From: Yponomeuta sedellus
Lineage: Eukaryota; Arthropoda; Insecta; Lepidoptera; Yponomeutidae
Length of the DNA stretch: 64,000 nt
Direction: 5' to 3'
Assembly: GCA_934045075.1 (NCBI GenBank)
Contig: OW203749.1
Coordinates: 4,244,804 to 4,308,803 of the forward strand
Position numbers and translations under genes: made by a program. Every line of letters begins with the position of its first letter. The first letter of the stretch is position 1. Under the pieces are notes generated by a model. The model had not been told where the DNA came from. It searched no databases and was given only the letters and a program-made list of their open reading frames with translations. Positions 54,031-64,000 of the stretch are shown piece by piece.

Positions 54031-56630
54031 CAATCTGCTTCCTATGTTCCCTAGGCCTTGAATTCCCAGTATTGAATTCGTCTGTACGTTTCAAAAGTAG
54101 GTATGGTCCAAACGACAAGCTGCAAGAGTAACAGATAGTTGTATGATTATGTACAGTTCATTATATATTTTAGATTGTATCAACTGAGCTGGATGAGCAG
54201 TCTGCAATTAAAGGTACAATTTCATTATAATTGTAAACATATTTTAAAATCAATAACATTTTCGTTACAATATTTCGAAAGATCTTATACAGGGTTATTG
54301 TTTTCACACAGGATTACATTTCGACTTGTGGCCGAAATTTGATAATATATGGTTCAGGAAAGGCATTGTGAACAAGGAACATAAAATATACTAATATAAT
54401 TATAAAAAAAACGGAAAAGTTAAATTAGTATGAGTAGTTGCATAACCAAAGACGATTTAAGAGTTGAAATTATCACGTGTAAAAAATTCTTTAAATATAG
54501 AGAAAAGAAGAAAGGGTCATAATGATGACTGAAATTATTGTAAAATAAACAATATGCAACATGCTTGACCCCTCAAAATAAATATCTTATTGAGATTTGC
54601 TCGATGGTCGAAATGTAGTCCTGTATTTGTGAACACTGTTAAAATTTATTTCCCTCTTAAGTCGGATAACGCAGTCCTTTTTCCTAGCACACGTAATACA
54701 CATTTTTGCTGGCAGTGTATTTTTATTAGTATTATAATTTATATTGAAATTTTAATTAATTCCACCATTCCGGGACCCGCTTTTAGCATCAACATTCTGC
54801 CGGTTAAACGGAGTCTTAAGCAATTCAGATTATCTTTATCTTTAAAAAGCGGCATTAAAATTTCAATGAGGATAAGAACAAAGTAAAACATTGCCTGCCG
54901 AAGGTTTCTGAAAATCGTGCATTACATTTTCCGTGTCACATAAATAGCACCTAAACAGGCAATCTAGTTAACTACTGCTGGAGATTTTAAAGCAAGTAAT
55001 TGCTAAATATTATACTGGGTACCCAAACTTTCCGATGAAAAACCGCAGTTTATTTTCTCTGCGGCTTTCGATAGAGAAGTTATGGGACACCCTGTATATT
55101 CAATCTCAAAGCACCATCTCTTAAATTTGATGCCACATTGTTTTTTGTCGTTTTATTTTTAATTATCCATCGAAAGCCACGCGACATTCACTTCTTAAAC
55201 TCACTTAAATACAAATATATTCTAAAAACTTACAACAATACTACACCAAAAAAATAAAACAACTTTTTTATCAATATTAAATTTTCAGAATAGCATATAT
55301 TTAAAAAAAAATAAGATACAAATCAATATAACTTTACTTAAGCTTAAAGAAGTAGTATATAAGCTTACACACTATGCAAGTAAAATAAAAAATATTGCCA
55401 CTATGGTTTTTCTGTTTGCTTTTTTTTTATTTTGCTTACGATGGCAACACTTTGTGACGACAAAGAAGAAGTTAAGGCTCAAAATGGGCTGTTGTAAAAA
55501 ATTTAAAATAAAACTAATAATTTACTTCTGAAATACAATTTACTTACGTTGCGTCAGTTAATTCATATTTAATAATAAAAGGGGACATAATTGTCTGTGT
55601 CATAGGCTTTTTTTAGAATACAGTAAAAGTACATACAAGCTTAAAAATAAGAAATACGTAGCTTGCTAAATATCAGAGCTGTTTCGACACGATTTTGGCG
55701 CCAAAACAGTCTCTCTCTCAAGCGTAACGTACTGGCCGATTTCTCAAAGAATGGAATACAAAAAGGAAAATATCTCACAGTAGGAACACGATTTTTGAAA
55801 GAGCAATCGAATAAGGAATAAAAGTTCATTGTTAAAAAACAAATTTTCTACCCCATTCTCATGCAAAATGGCCAGTATAACATATCAATATAGAAAAAAA
55901 TATCAACTTGTCATTTTAAACAACTCTAGACCTTATTCTAGGTAATGTCAAATTGATTAGGGCCATATTAAAAATGAAATCAATACTTTACAGGACATTT
56001 TTGTTTGCAACATAAAAAACTGTGGACCCTATTTTTTTCGAAACAAAATATTTCTGTGCTATAGTTCAATTTTTACAAAAAAAAAAAAACAAGGCTGCCA
56101 GCTTGATTGTCAAGGCCATACCAATGTCGCCAATAAAAAAAAACATACTGGCCCCCTAACTCTTAAAGCATCTAATGCATTTATAAAACAGATTTCTTTT
56201 TAAGTATTATACGAATGCACCAGTAGAGTATATTTTATGTAAAAAAATGGGATGTGGGCAAGGTACAAGGTAAATAATGTACTTTATTAAAAAAATGTAA
56301 CTCCCATTCGATACTACAATTCAAAGTTCATTATGACTACTAAATAATCTGTAGATAATCAACATCGATTTTTTATAGTAAACAAAGAATTGTAGCTCCA
56401 CGTTCCTCACGGAGTTTTATTAAGATAATTCATGCATTTACTTATGTCAAATAAATAAAAAAATAAACGTTCACGACTGCCAATGTCTAAATCAAGGTAC
56501 CTTACGATTGTAAAGCATATCGATACGCTAAAACCTTAACAGTCATACGTATCAAAACACAACTCCACTAAAGCACTCTTTAGAGGCGATTCATTTAATC
56601 TGTGGTTCTGTTGTTTTTTTTTAAATCTTC
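54031..56630. other. AT-rich intergenic DNA, no gene seen
   Basis: Long AT-rich stretch with only chance open frames. A small hairpin (CCGCAGTTTATTTTCTCTGCGG, 55043-55064) lies inside a repeat-like piece ending GGGACACCCTGTATA (55010-55105). Confidence 0.5.
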
Positions 56631-56639
56631 ACTTCTTTG

Positions 56640-57130
56640 TATTGAAGTAAAACATCGTGAGAAAACCTTCGTGTCTGAGGTGTACTCAGTGTCAATCCAC
56701 TGTGGGCAGGCGTGGTAGCTAAGCCCGTACTCTCTGTCAGAGAGAAGACCTGTGCCCCGCAGTGGGACGTGATAGACTACAAAAAAACATCTTCACCACA
56801 GAGTATTGTTGAATCGTTTAAAGGATTGTGTTTTTTATAAATACAACCGCAAATTTTTGCGATTCAACGAGCCGCTTTCAGCACAAATTCACAAAGCACT
56901 TCAATTCAATTCTTATTTTATGGCTACCCTAGGATTCTGCCAATGTCGACTTTTGGAGATGGCATCTTTCTTTAACCTCCTAAGCCCTGGAGGTAACAGT
57001 TATTTCAAGTATTCTAAAACTACGTAGTTTTTAAAGAAATTTTTCTTCTTGTTCTCCAAAAACTGATGTGGAAAATAATGGACCTGGAACAGTAAGTTTT
57101 CCGGACTTCCGACTAAATCATTGGGTGTGA
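56640..57130 (+). repeat. Rep-V SINE and Rep-K core
   Basis: Rep-V 56640-56790 (ACATCGTGAGAAAACCTTCG, AGAGAAGACCTGTGCCCCGC). 56975-57130 matches the interior of Rep-K near 7098-7232 (CCTCCTAAGCC.TGGAGGTAA). Confidence 0.6.
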
Positions 57131-58555
57131 ATTAAGAAACTTATTTGTGATGTCCTATTTTTAAGACGCCAGGGCTTAGGAAGCTAAAAGAACTGTTTAT
57201 TTTTATCCGGTGATGTCGGTGGTTGAGATACCGGTACGGCGCAAATACCACCACCAATTTGTCGAGAAGGCTCAACAAACCAGGAAAACGTAAAATAATT
57301 TGGAAGAATTCGTAACGCGTGCGATAACCAATACCACAATGAGCAGAATTCAAATCACTTCTCGTATGTGCACTCCTATAAGATGGCGCCTAAAGGAGTG
57401 CACAGAACGGGGACACGTCTGTCAAATTTCGCTCAGAACAGATTAATTTTGACCGCCCTATTCCGGTTCTTCTATGGCCACTCCTGTCAGCGCCATCTGT
57501 GAATTTCTTCCGGAATTTGTACTGAGAACGGCCTATGACTATAAAATGGGTTTAAAATCTTACTTTTGACCACAATCTTGTTCTTACCGCCAAGATACTG
57601 GGGGGGTATTATCGTATTGTGAAAAACTACTAAACATAAAAAATTACGACAGTTAAACTTTGTCGGCAAACTAGGTATAGTCGACGGCAGATCTTCCTTT
57701 ACATTTTTGTCACAAAGTCATCCTTAAGGCGCTACGCGGCGCATACTAGAGCCACGATTGGAAAAAAAACTTATTTATTTTACAACGCGTGTTTGGAAAA
57801 AGTGTATATGGAAGGTCGTATGGGATTTACCTATACTTATTTTAATGTTTTCATTATCAAGTCCCATTGGACTTGTTCTGGAAATATATTATTATTATTA
57901 TTCTTTAGAATCTACTGACAAGAACTCAGTTTCGAGCATCTAGAACTTTAAAGCAGTTTTTCCAAAAACGGCGGAAACCGATTAAAGTCCTAGTTGGTCG
58001 ATCCTAGGTTCTAGACTGTAACCTAAAAATAGTTGTCACAGATTTCTCATGTTCACTTTTAGAACAAAACGTTGTATGAAACAAGTTACGATTTTTTTTC
58101 CATTGGTGGCGCTTATTATTTTTGTCGCAAAGTTAAACGTAAATTATTAGTGACTAGATGTAAAGGTCAACGTGCCGGCGATTGTAATAATATTTTAAAT
58201 TGGCTGTAATAATTGTGGTTCACTAAAATCACGTTAAAAATCCAAAGTAACAAGGTATGGCGGTAAAAAATTCACACGGAGGAGAACAGTTCGTGTACAA
58301 TTCGTAAATAACATAGCTACAGATACAGATTGGATAAAAGTCGGCTATTTCATTGAGTCCTCTTACTTTTACAATATTATTAAAAGTACTGAAAGCGAGA
58401 TGGCAGTGTTCATATGTAGTTTTATCTGAAAAGAACAAAAAAAAGTCATTAACCAAGATTTTTTTATTCTTAAATTTTCTTCCTGTCCGAATTAGATAGT
58501 TAGACAGGTAAACATTGATTTACATTCTCACACACATGCAACACGAGAAGCGCTC
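57131..58555. other. Intergenic; LINE tail and Rep-S remnant
   Basis: 57862-57905 ends GGACTTGTTCTGGAAATAT plus ATT repeats, as at 30565. Rep-S-like 57925-58060. AATAAA on the minus strand at 58469-58464 could serve hts but is about 525 nt past its stop. Confidence 0.45.
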
Positions 58556-58558
58556 GTG

Positions 58559-58980
58559 GCCTAGTCGAACCGAGTGACTGAATCAATCACCTGAGTTAAG
58601 CAACAACAGGCGCGGTCAGGTGCAGGATGGGTGACCGTCCCGTGACTACCGCTAGTGGTATTTTTCCGAGCGCTTCCGTGCTTCGCAAGGCACGTTGAGC
58701 CGTTGGTGCTGGCTGTCATGTAATGGCAGTCGTTAAGCCATGTCGGAGGCCTTATGGGCGGCTTGATAACTTCTGACAGTAAGGCCCGCCACTGTCTTAC
58801 AATCCTCCACCAACCCAGACTTGGCCCCGTGGTGGAGTATGGGCCATACTCCACCACGGCAGGTTAGGCCATATTGCAGGAAGGTTAGGCCATACTGTAT
58901 GGCCTAATGGCCTAACCTTCCTGCGATGCAGGAAGAGACCCGTGCCCCAGCAGTGGGACATGCAAGGGTTGTTATCGATC
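58559..58980 (-). repeat. Rep-C with scrambled inverted head
   Basis: Minus full-length Rep-C. At 58825-58930 the head (GGTTAGGCCATAC and complements) is duplicated several times in alternating orientation. It ends about 14 bp from the hts stop. Confidence 0.7.
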
Positions 58981-58993
58981 GAAGAATTTACCT

Positions 58994-59134
58994 CTAGGCG
59001 GGCTGGGGCGTGCTGGACTTATCCTTCTTCTTCTCCTTCCGCTTCTTGAGGAACGAGGGCGTCCGCAGCCCCTTCTTCTTCTTCTTGTCCTTCTTGGGCG
59101 AGTCCTCCACTGACACCTCCTTGGATGGGGAGCC
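58994..59134 (-). CDS. hts: hts last coding exon, MARCKS-like tail
   Basis: 46 codons and TAG, ending SSTPQPA. Two lysine blocks flank GLRTPSFL, the diagnostic part. A Rep-C repeat begins about 15 bp beyond the stop, so the 3' UTR is largely repeat-derived unless an alternative exon is used. Confidence 0.92.
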   Translation of the reverse strand, partial: GSPSKEVSVEDSPKKDKKKKKGLRTPSFLKKRKEKKKDKSSTPQPA

Positions 59135-59599
59135 CTGGCGCACAAATTGTGAAGAGGTTAGTCTTTCATGGAGTAAGATCGTGAGCTAATTACTCCGGTA
59201 CGACATCTTAGAGAGAAAGCAGTGGCTCTTATTGTACCTAAATTAATTAGAATAAGAGTTTTAGGGTGACTTGCACCACGTTCCCTTTAAACAGCTTCTT
59301 CTTCTTTAGGCTATATTATGTAGCCCACTGCTGGACATAGCCCTCCCCTAATGAGCGCCATGTCTTCAGCTTGCCGCATCCAGCATCTGTCGGCAGTTTT
59401 TCGCAGATCGTCGCACCTGGTCGGAGGGCGTCCTACACTAAGTTTGCCGAGTCGCGTTCTCCACTCAAGAACACGCTAACTTCAACGGACGGTAGATTTC
59501 TTAAATGCAATAAAAATTGGACAAGACTCACCTCTTTACTGCTGTGCGAGAAAGTGCTCTGGTGCGCGTCGGAGTGATCACCGTTCACGGTATGTTCGC
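58994..59599 (-). CDS. hts: Adducin (hu-li tai shao), last two coding exons
   Basis: Minus-strand exons 59599-59532 (enters in phase 1, 22 full codons, donor GAG|GTGAGT) and 59134-58994 (acceptor TGCGCCAG|GGC, 46 residues and TAG). Together they read EHTVNGDHSDAHQSTFSHSSKE then GSPSKEVSVEDSPKKDKKKK and a KGLRTPSFLKKRKEKKK tail. That lysine-rich tail with RTPSFLKK is the MARCKS-related C-terminus of adducins, which binds calmodulin and spectrin-actin junctions and carries a PKC-site serine. The aldolase-like head and neck are absent and must lie beyond 64000. The stop is followed at once by AGGTAAAT, a possible alternative donor; adducins are known for alternative 3' ends. Identification is by recalled family similarity, high confidence. 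Confidence 0.93.
59320..59480 (-). pseudogene. LINE C-terminal remnant in hts last intron
   Basis: Same order as 24485-24700: GCCCACTGCTGGACATAGCC, GCATCCAGCATCTGTCGGCA, CAGTTTTTCGCAGATCGTC. Short and frameshifted. Confidence 0.6.
59532..59599 (-). CDS. hts: hts penultimate coding exon (partial gene)
   Basis: Acceptor GTTTTCAG|GC and donor AAAGAG|GTGAGT. It encodes the conserved NGDHSDAHQSTFSHSSKE stretch preceding the MARCKS-like tail and ends in phase 0. Confidence 0.9.
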
Positions 59600-59734
59600 C
59601 TGAAAACAACGATCAGATGGTCATTCGGACTGTCTTGTCTGATATGAAAACTTGTGAAGAATTAACGACGAATAACTTATAAGTTCAAGAAGAAAAAAAG
59701 GTAACCTTAAGGGGTTCTATGAACTCGGATTTGG

Positions 59735-60030
59735 CCCCGTGGTGGAGTATGGCCTAACCTTCCTGCTGCAGGAAGACACCCGTGCCCCAGCAGTGGGGGC
59801 ATACAGTCTGTTAGCTTTTAGAGTATACCTCGGGCTCCAAGTAGGCTTCGGTTTTCGCCGAAAGCACTCGAGTGTAATACTACTTCCTGCTCTGTATAAA
59901 ACTATTCTTAACTGTTTTGAAAAGTTATGTATACAAAATAAACCTTACCTTATTGCAATATTTCCGATTCTATCCGATAGTAGCGGAGGTATATTCTTAA
60001 AGCTAACAGACTATACAAGGGTTGATATCG
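59735..60030. mobile_element. Rep-C fragment with nested Rep-H
   Basis: Minus Rep-C 59735-59804 is interrupted by a complete Rep-H (59805-60014, AGTCTGTTAGCTTTTAGA and complement). It resumes as ATACAAGGGTTGATATCG. ATAC flanks both sides. Confidence 0.8.
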
Positions 60031-60345
60031 AAGGCGTTCCATGGAGTAAGACAAGCACCAATGGAAAGGCATCATATCTTTTTTTACAAATCGTTTTTTC
60101 CCAAAAGTGTCGGTACAATCTGTAAATGACTTTTAAGGTGCTTCGTGGCGCTAAATAGCGCTACCAATGGAAAAAAAATCTTAACTTGTTTTATAATTCG
60201 CTTTTATTTAAGAGTGGACGTGAGAAATCCTACCAACAGTGACAACTAATTTTAGAACCTACGGAGCCAGTTTAAATAGTTAACTGTAGTGTTATCTCTT
60301 TGAATTATTGAGTATTGAATTTCTCAGAAAAGAACGAGACAGAAC

Positions 60346-60669
60346 GTTACAGTACTACGCATCATAAGTCCCTTCGGGAATCTACGTTTGCGCAGACTAG
60401 GAAGAAGTGTAACGAAAGTACCCGAAGCTATAAGTACATTCAACATGATCTTTAACCGATACGGTTAAGGTGCAGATTATTGATTGCCGCAGTAGCGCTA
60501 CCTATTTCGCTCACGCTAATATTGCCAAACGAATAGTCACCTGCATCGATGGCGTTGAATCAACCAATAGCAACAAAGGCGCGCGGCGTGCCATAAAATG
60601 AAACTACCTGATTGGTCGATCACCTTGCCGCTCATCCAAATCCAAGACTTATTTCTTGAGTAGCACTGT
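60346..60669 (-). mobile_element. Rep-L MITE, second copy
   Basis: TIRs TACAGTACTACGCA and TGAGTAGCACTGTA; inverted relative to 22051-22398. Confidence 0.75.
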
Positions 60670-60734
60670 ACTTACGTATTTATTTTGTGAAATTCTCAAT
60701 TCAGAATCGGGCCCACGTAGAACCTATTATCAAC

Positions 60735-61305
60735 AATCAAGGACTTTAATGAATTTCCGCCAAAAACGGCCGTTTTTAGCGGAAATCGATTTAAGTTCTA
60801 GGCTTTTGTTCCTAGGTCCTTGACTGTAGGTTCTAAAACTAAATGTCGCAGTTTTTAAAATTTCTCATGATCACTGTTAGATGAAAAAGGTATTATAAAA
60901 CAAGTTAGGGTCTTTTTGGAACCACGACTGAGAACCTAGGATATCGGTCCTGGGACTAGGTAGGCCATTTTTGGCCATAAGTATGCCGTTTTGACACACT
61001 TATGCCAAAAACGGTCGATTTTGGCGATAACGCTATTTAGTCTGGGTTTCTTGTCTTAGGTTAACGGCTGTGGGCATTACTTGAAAACCTATTTAGAGGT
61101 AAAAAAATCCGTTCATGCCGAGACTCGAACCCGCGACCTCTGGCTGACCGTACCAGCGCTCTCCCAACTGAGCTAATGGACAAATGCCGGCCTCAGCGAA
61201 ATTTCGAACCTCTTTTCAATATTCTCTGTATTCTTTACAAGCAGCGACATCTGGCTGAAGTAATTTGCATCACTTGCAGCCCTCAGCACGGGTTAGTGCA
61301 ACAAA
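60735..61305. repeat. Rep-S remnants and minus Rep-D
   Basis: Rep-S 60735-60870 (AAAACGGCCGTTTTTAGCGG) and a second variant to about 61060. Old Rep-D 61080-61305 with B box GGTTCGAGTCT. Confidence 0.6.
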
Positions 61306-61965
61306 AGAATATAGTTATGGGCATTATATTAAACATTACTTTAGAAAAAAATCTGTGAAAATCAACGCAACTAAAGATAACGTAGAAAAAGTAAATTGAA
61401 AGTGCAAATGGAACCAAATCCTGTTTCCAAAACTGTACTTTATTGACAAAGAAATTTATGAATCGACGCGTTCGGTTAGGTTAGGCGTCAAATAATATTA
61501 TAGCAATAACAAAATACATTTCAAAAAATGGATTTAGTTAGGATTTAGGGATCAATCGCAAGCTAACTAGCGTAATAGAATATTGATGTTTTTAGTGTCG
61601 GCGCGTTAGTATGCATCGATCATGTTACCTTTCACGCATACATCTGTGTGCGATAACGGAATGTTCGTTTAGCTCTGCGGCATATACATAAGCGACATTA
61701 TATATCATTAATATCTGATACGCCACAGGGATATTGAGTCACATAATTGTATGACAAAGTACAGTAGATATATGGTTTATGACAGATGTATACGTTGAAA
61801 TTTACATAATCAACTCCGCTCGAGTTAAGGGGAGCGCAGTCGCCATCGCCAATGAAAAAAAAATGTTTTTTACACATAGTTTTTGCAAAAAATGTCAGAC
61901 CAATCTATCAATCAGGTTACTAGTTATTTTTGCACCTAGGACCACGGACCTTGAACTACACAGCA

Positions 61966-62491
<526 letters not shown>

Positions 62492-62774
62492 AGTAAACCA
62501 ACAGACACTTTACAAAAAAAAGACATAAAAAACATAGGTATACAGGACTTTACTCGAGAGAATACTTTTTGCTTATAGTAAGAACAGGGAAACAATTAAT
62601 GTTTTTCCTTTATTCGACTGGCTCTTAAATGAGTTTTAACTACAGTAAAATAAATAAATTTCATTGAAAAACCTATCATAAGTGCTCAAAATTGAAACTA
62701 AGTACACTAATTAACCCACAATTGTTGTTTTTGGCATTAATGACTTCCCTGTGAACCTATAATTCAATTTCAAT

Positions 62775-62900
62775 TCCCCACGCCCACAGTTAGATAGCTG
62801 TATGTCCGAAGATGTAAATGAAAATGAGTCAAATGTGACTCATGAACTTATTCCAATTCACTCCTCTGAGTCATATACGACTCTTGGAAAGGGAAGTGTT
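62775..62900 (+). repeat. Rep-T copy
   Basis: GAGTCAAATGTGACTCATGA and CACTCCTCTGAGTCATATAC, inverted relative to 37530-37640. Confidence 0.55.
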
Positions 62901-63344
62901 AATGCTATCTAATCGTATGGTTTTAAGTGAAAGTGAAGTGAAATTTTTTTTATTTACCACACAAAAAATAATAAATAATAATTATTGTCTCATTCACATT
63001 TTTGTGGTAAAAAGAAATGGGCTCAGCTTTATTGCCGTGACTGCATGCGTAGTCTCGGCGCTGGTTTTCAGCCCGTCCCTTTAAGGGTCCTAAAAAATAC
63101 TATTGACAGAATTGAAGGATTGGTCTGACACGTTTTGCAAAAAACGAGCTGCAAATAAATATGTTCTTTCCAGGTGTATTTTGTGAAGTGTTTTTGTGAA
63201 ATACAATTATCTTCACTACCTCTACACTCACAAATATACTGTACATTGACATTCTGCAAATAGAATGTATGTTTTTACTAAAACTTTCTTAACACTGCAT
63301 ATTATTCGTTTGAGCCCGGATTTCTTGTCCGTCGGAAGAGTCCG

Positions 63345-63722
63345 ACCAGGAAGTCGATTCTCGCCCATGCGAATTGAAAGCTTAGACGCAAAATATTTTA
63401 AGAATTAGACATTTATCGCATAAAAATTAGATAAGATAACTCTGCAGAGTCATTAGACATTCATTTTCTCATTAGGATTTAATCAAGCATGGCGTTCAGA
63501 ATACAGATTTTGGCAGTCGCTCGACTTTTATGTAGAGTTCCAAGTCATAAGCCTTAGAGTCGAATTGAATAATTCATTTTCTCATTAGGATTTAATCAAG
63601 CATGGCGTTCAGAATACAGATTTTGGCAGTCGCTCGACTTGTATGTAGAGTTCCAAGTCATAAGCCTTAGAGTCGAATTGATTAAGACTTATTTGCTTAT
63701 GAAGTGAGAATTCGCTCCCAGG
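63345..63722 (-). mobile_element. Rep-B with internal duplication
   Basis: Starts at GATTCTCGCCCATGCGAATT and ends GTGAGAATTCGCTCCC. An internal segment (TCATTTTCTCATTAGGATTT onward) is duplicated at 63461 and 63574, period 113 bp. Confidence 0.7.
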
Positions 63723-63727
63723 CCCTA

Positions 63728-63985
63728 GAGTCTGATGCTTACATAGTTTTTCGATAGAATGAAATAAGTAAGCACGACAATGGTTGATATTTGCCTCAAT
63801 TTGGTAGTCCACAAAGCAATACCAGTACAACGTCATTAGACGGGTATAAACCGCGCAAATTAAAAAGACATCTCCCGCGAAAAAGATCGAATCGCGAGAG
63901 ACGCCGAGTTAAGTAGCGCGAATTGCAATGCGATTGGTTACAAGACTACCGACAGTGTGAATGAAAAGACCATTACCGGACTTCT
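63728..63985 (-). repeat. Rep-U copy
   Basis: Complement of 53770-54030: GCACGACAATGGTTGATATT, GGTATAAACCGCGCAAATTA, GATCGAATCGCGAGAGACGC. Confidence 0.6.
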
Positions 63986-64000
63986 TCTTCTTCAGACTAT

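Overview
The window is nuclear DNA of an insect, most probably a moth or butterfly (inference). The reasons are GT-AG introns full of short interspersed repeats, an adducin (hts) 3' end, a ZAD-type zinc finger gene (an insect-expanded class), and repeat families whose wording (CCAATCCGCGGTGGGCACGC, ATACTCCACCACGG, CTTCCCGCGGGTGTCGTAAA) I associate with lepidopteran genomes. No bacterial, organellar or CRISPR features were seen.

Three protein-coding genes are supported. (1) Plus strand, 11594-32253: a 12-exon gene for a 1011-residue protein with 15 C2H2 zinc fingers. All exon phases agree, the summed CDS is 3036 nt, and the finger spacing and a TGEKPY linker are restored across introns. (2) Minus strand, 52174-44183: a 5-exon ZAD plus 6-finger C2H2 gene of 700 residues, all phase 0, convergent with gene 1. 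(3) Minus strand, 59599-58994: the last two coding exons of adducin/hts with its MARCKS-like tail. The rest of that gene must lie beyond the right edge. Genes 1 and 2 are predicted DNA-binding nuclear proteins; hts is a membrane-cytoskeleton protein and is not functionally tied to them.

Layout: 1-11593 intergenic, with tandem and foldback repeats; 11594-32253 gene 1, whose introns carry tRNA-like SINEs, MITEs, LINE pieces, a 2.1-kb TIR element and a long CTAT microsatellite; 32254-44182 intergenic, repeat-dense; 44183-52174 gene 2; 52175-58993 mostly AT-rich intergenic; 58994-64000 the hts end and its upstream intron or flank, including a roughly 520-bp TTTA microsatellite.

The most notable pattern is that zinc finger exons in both genes are followed by tandem, decayed copies of themselves, often with the splice donor included: after exon 5 and exon 10 of gene 1 and after the last exon of gene 2. 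The second is a young tRNA-like SINE family (Rep-D) that repeatedly forms head-to-head palindromes, two of them with perfect 163-bp and 120-bp arms by eye. Several nested insertions give exact target sites: a Helitron-like element between A and T, a TIR element with a 4-bp duplication, and a SINE with a roughly 13-bp duplication.

Repeat families are named Rep-A to Rep-Z here only as local labels.
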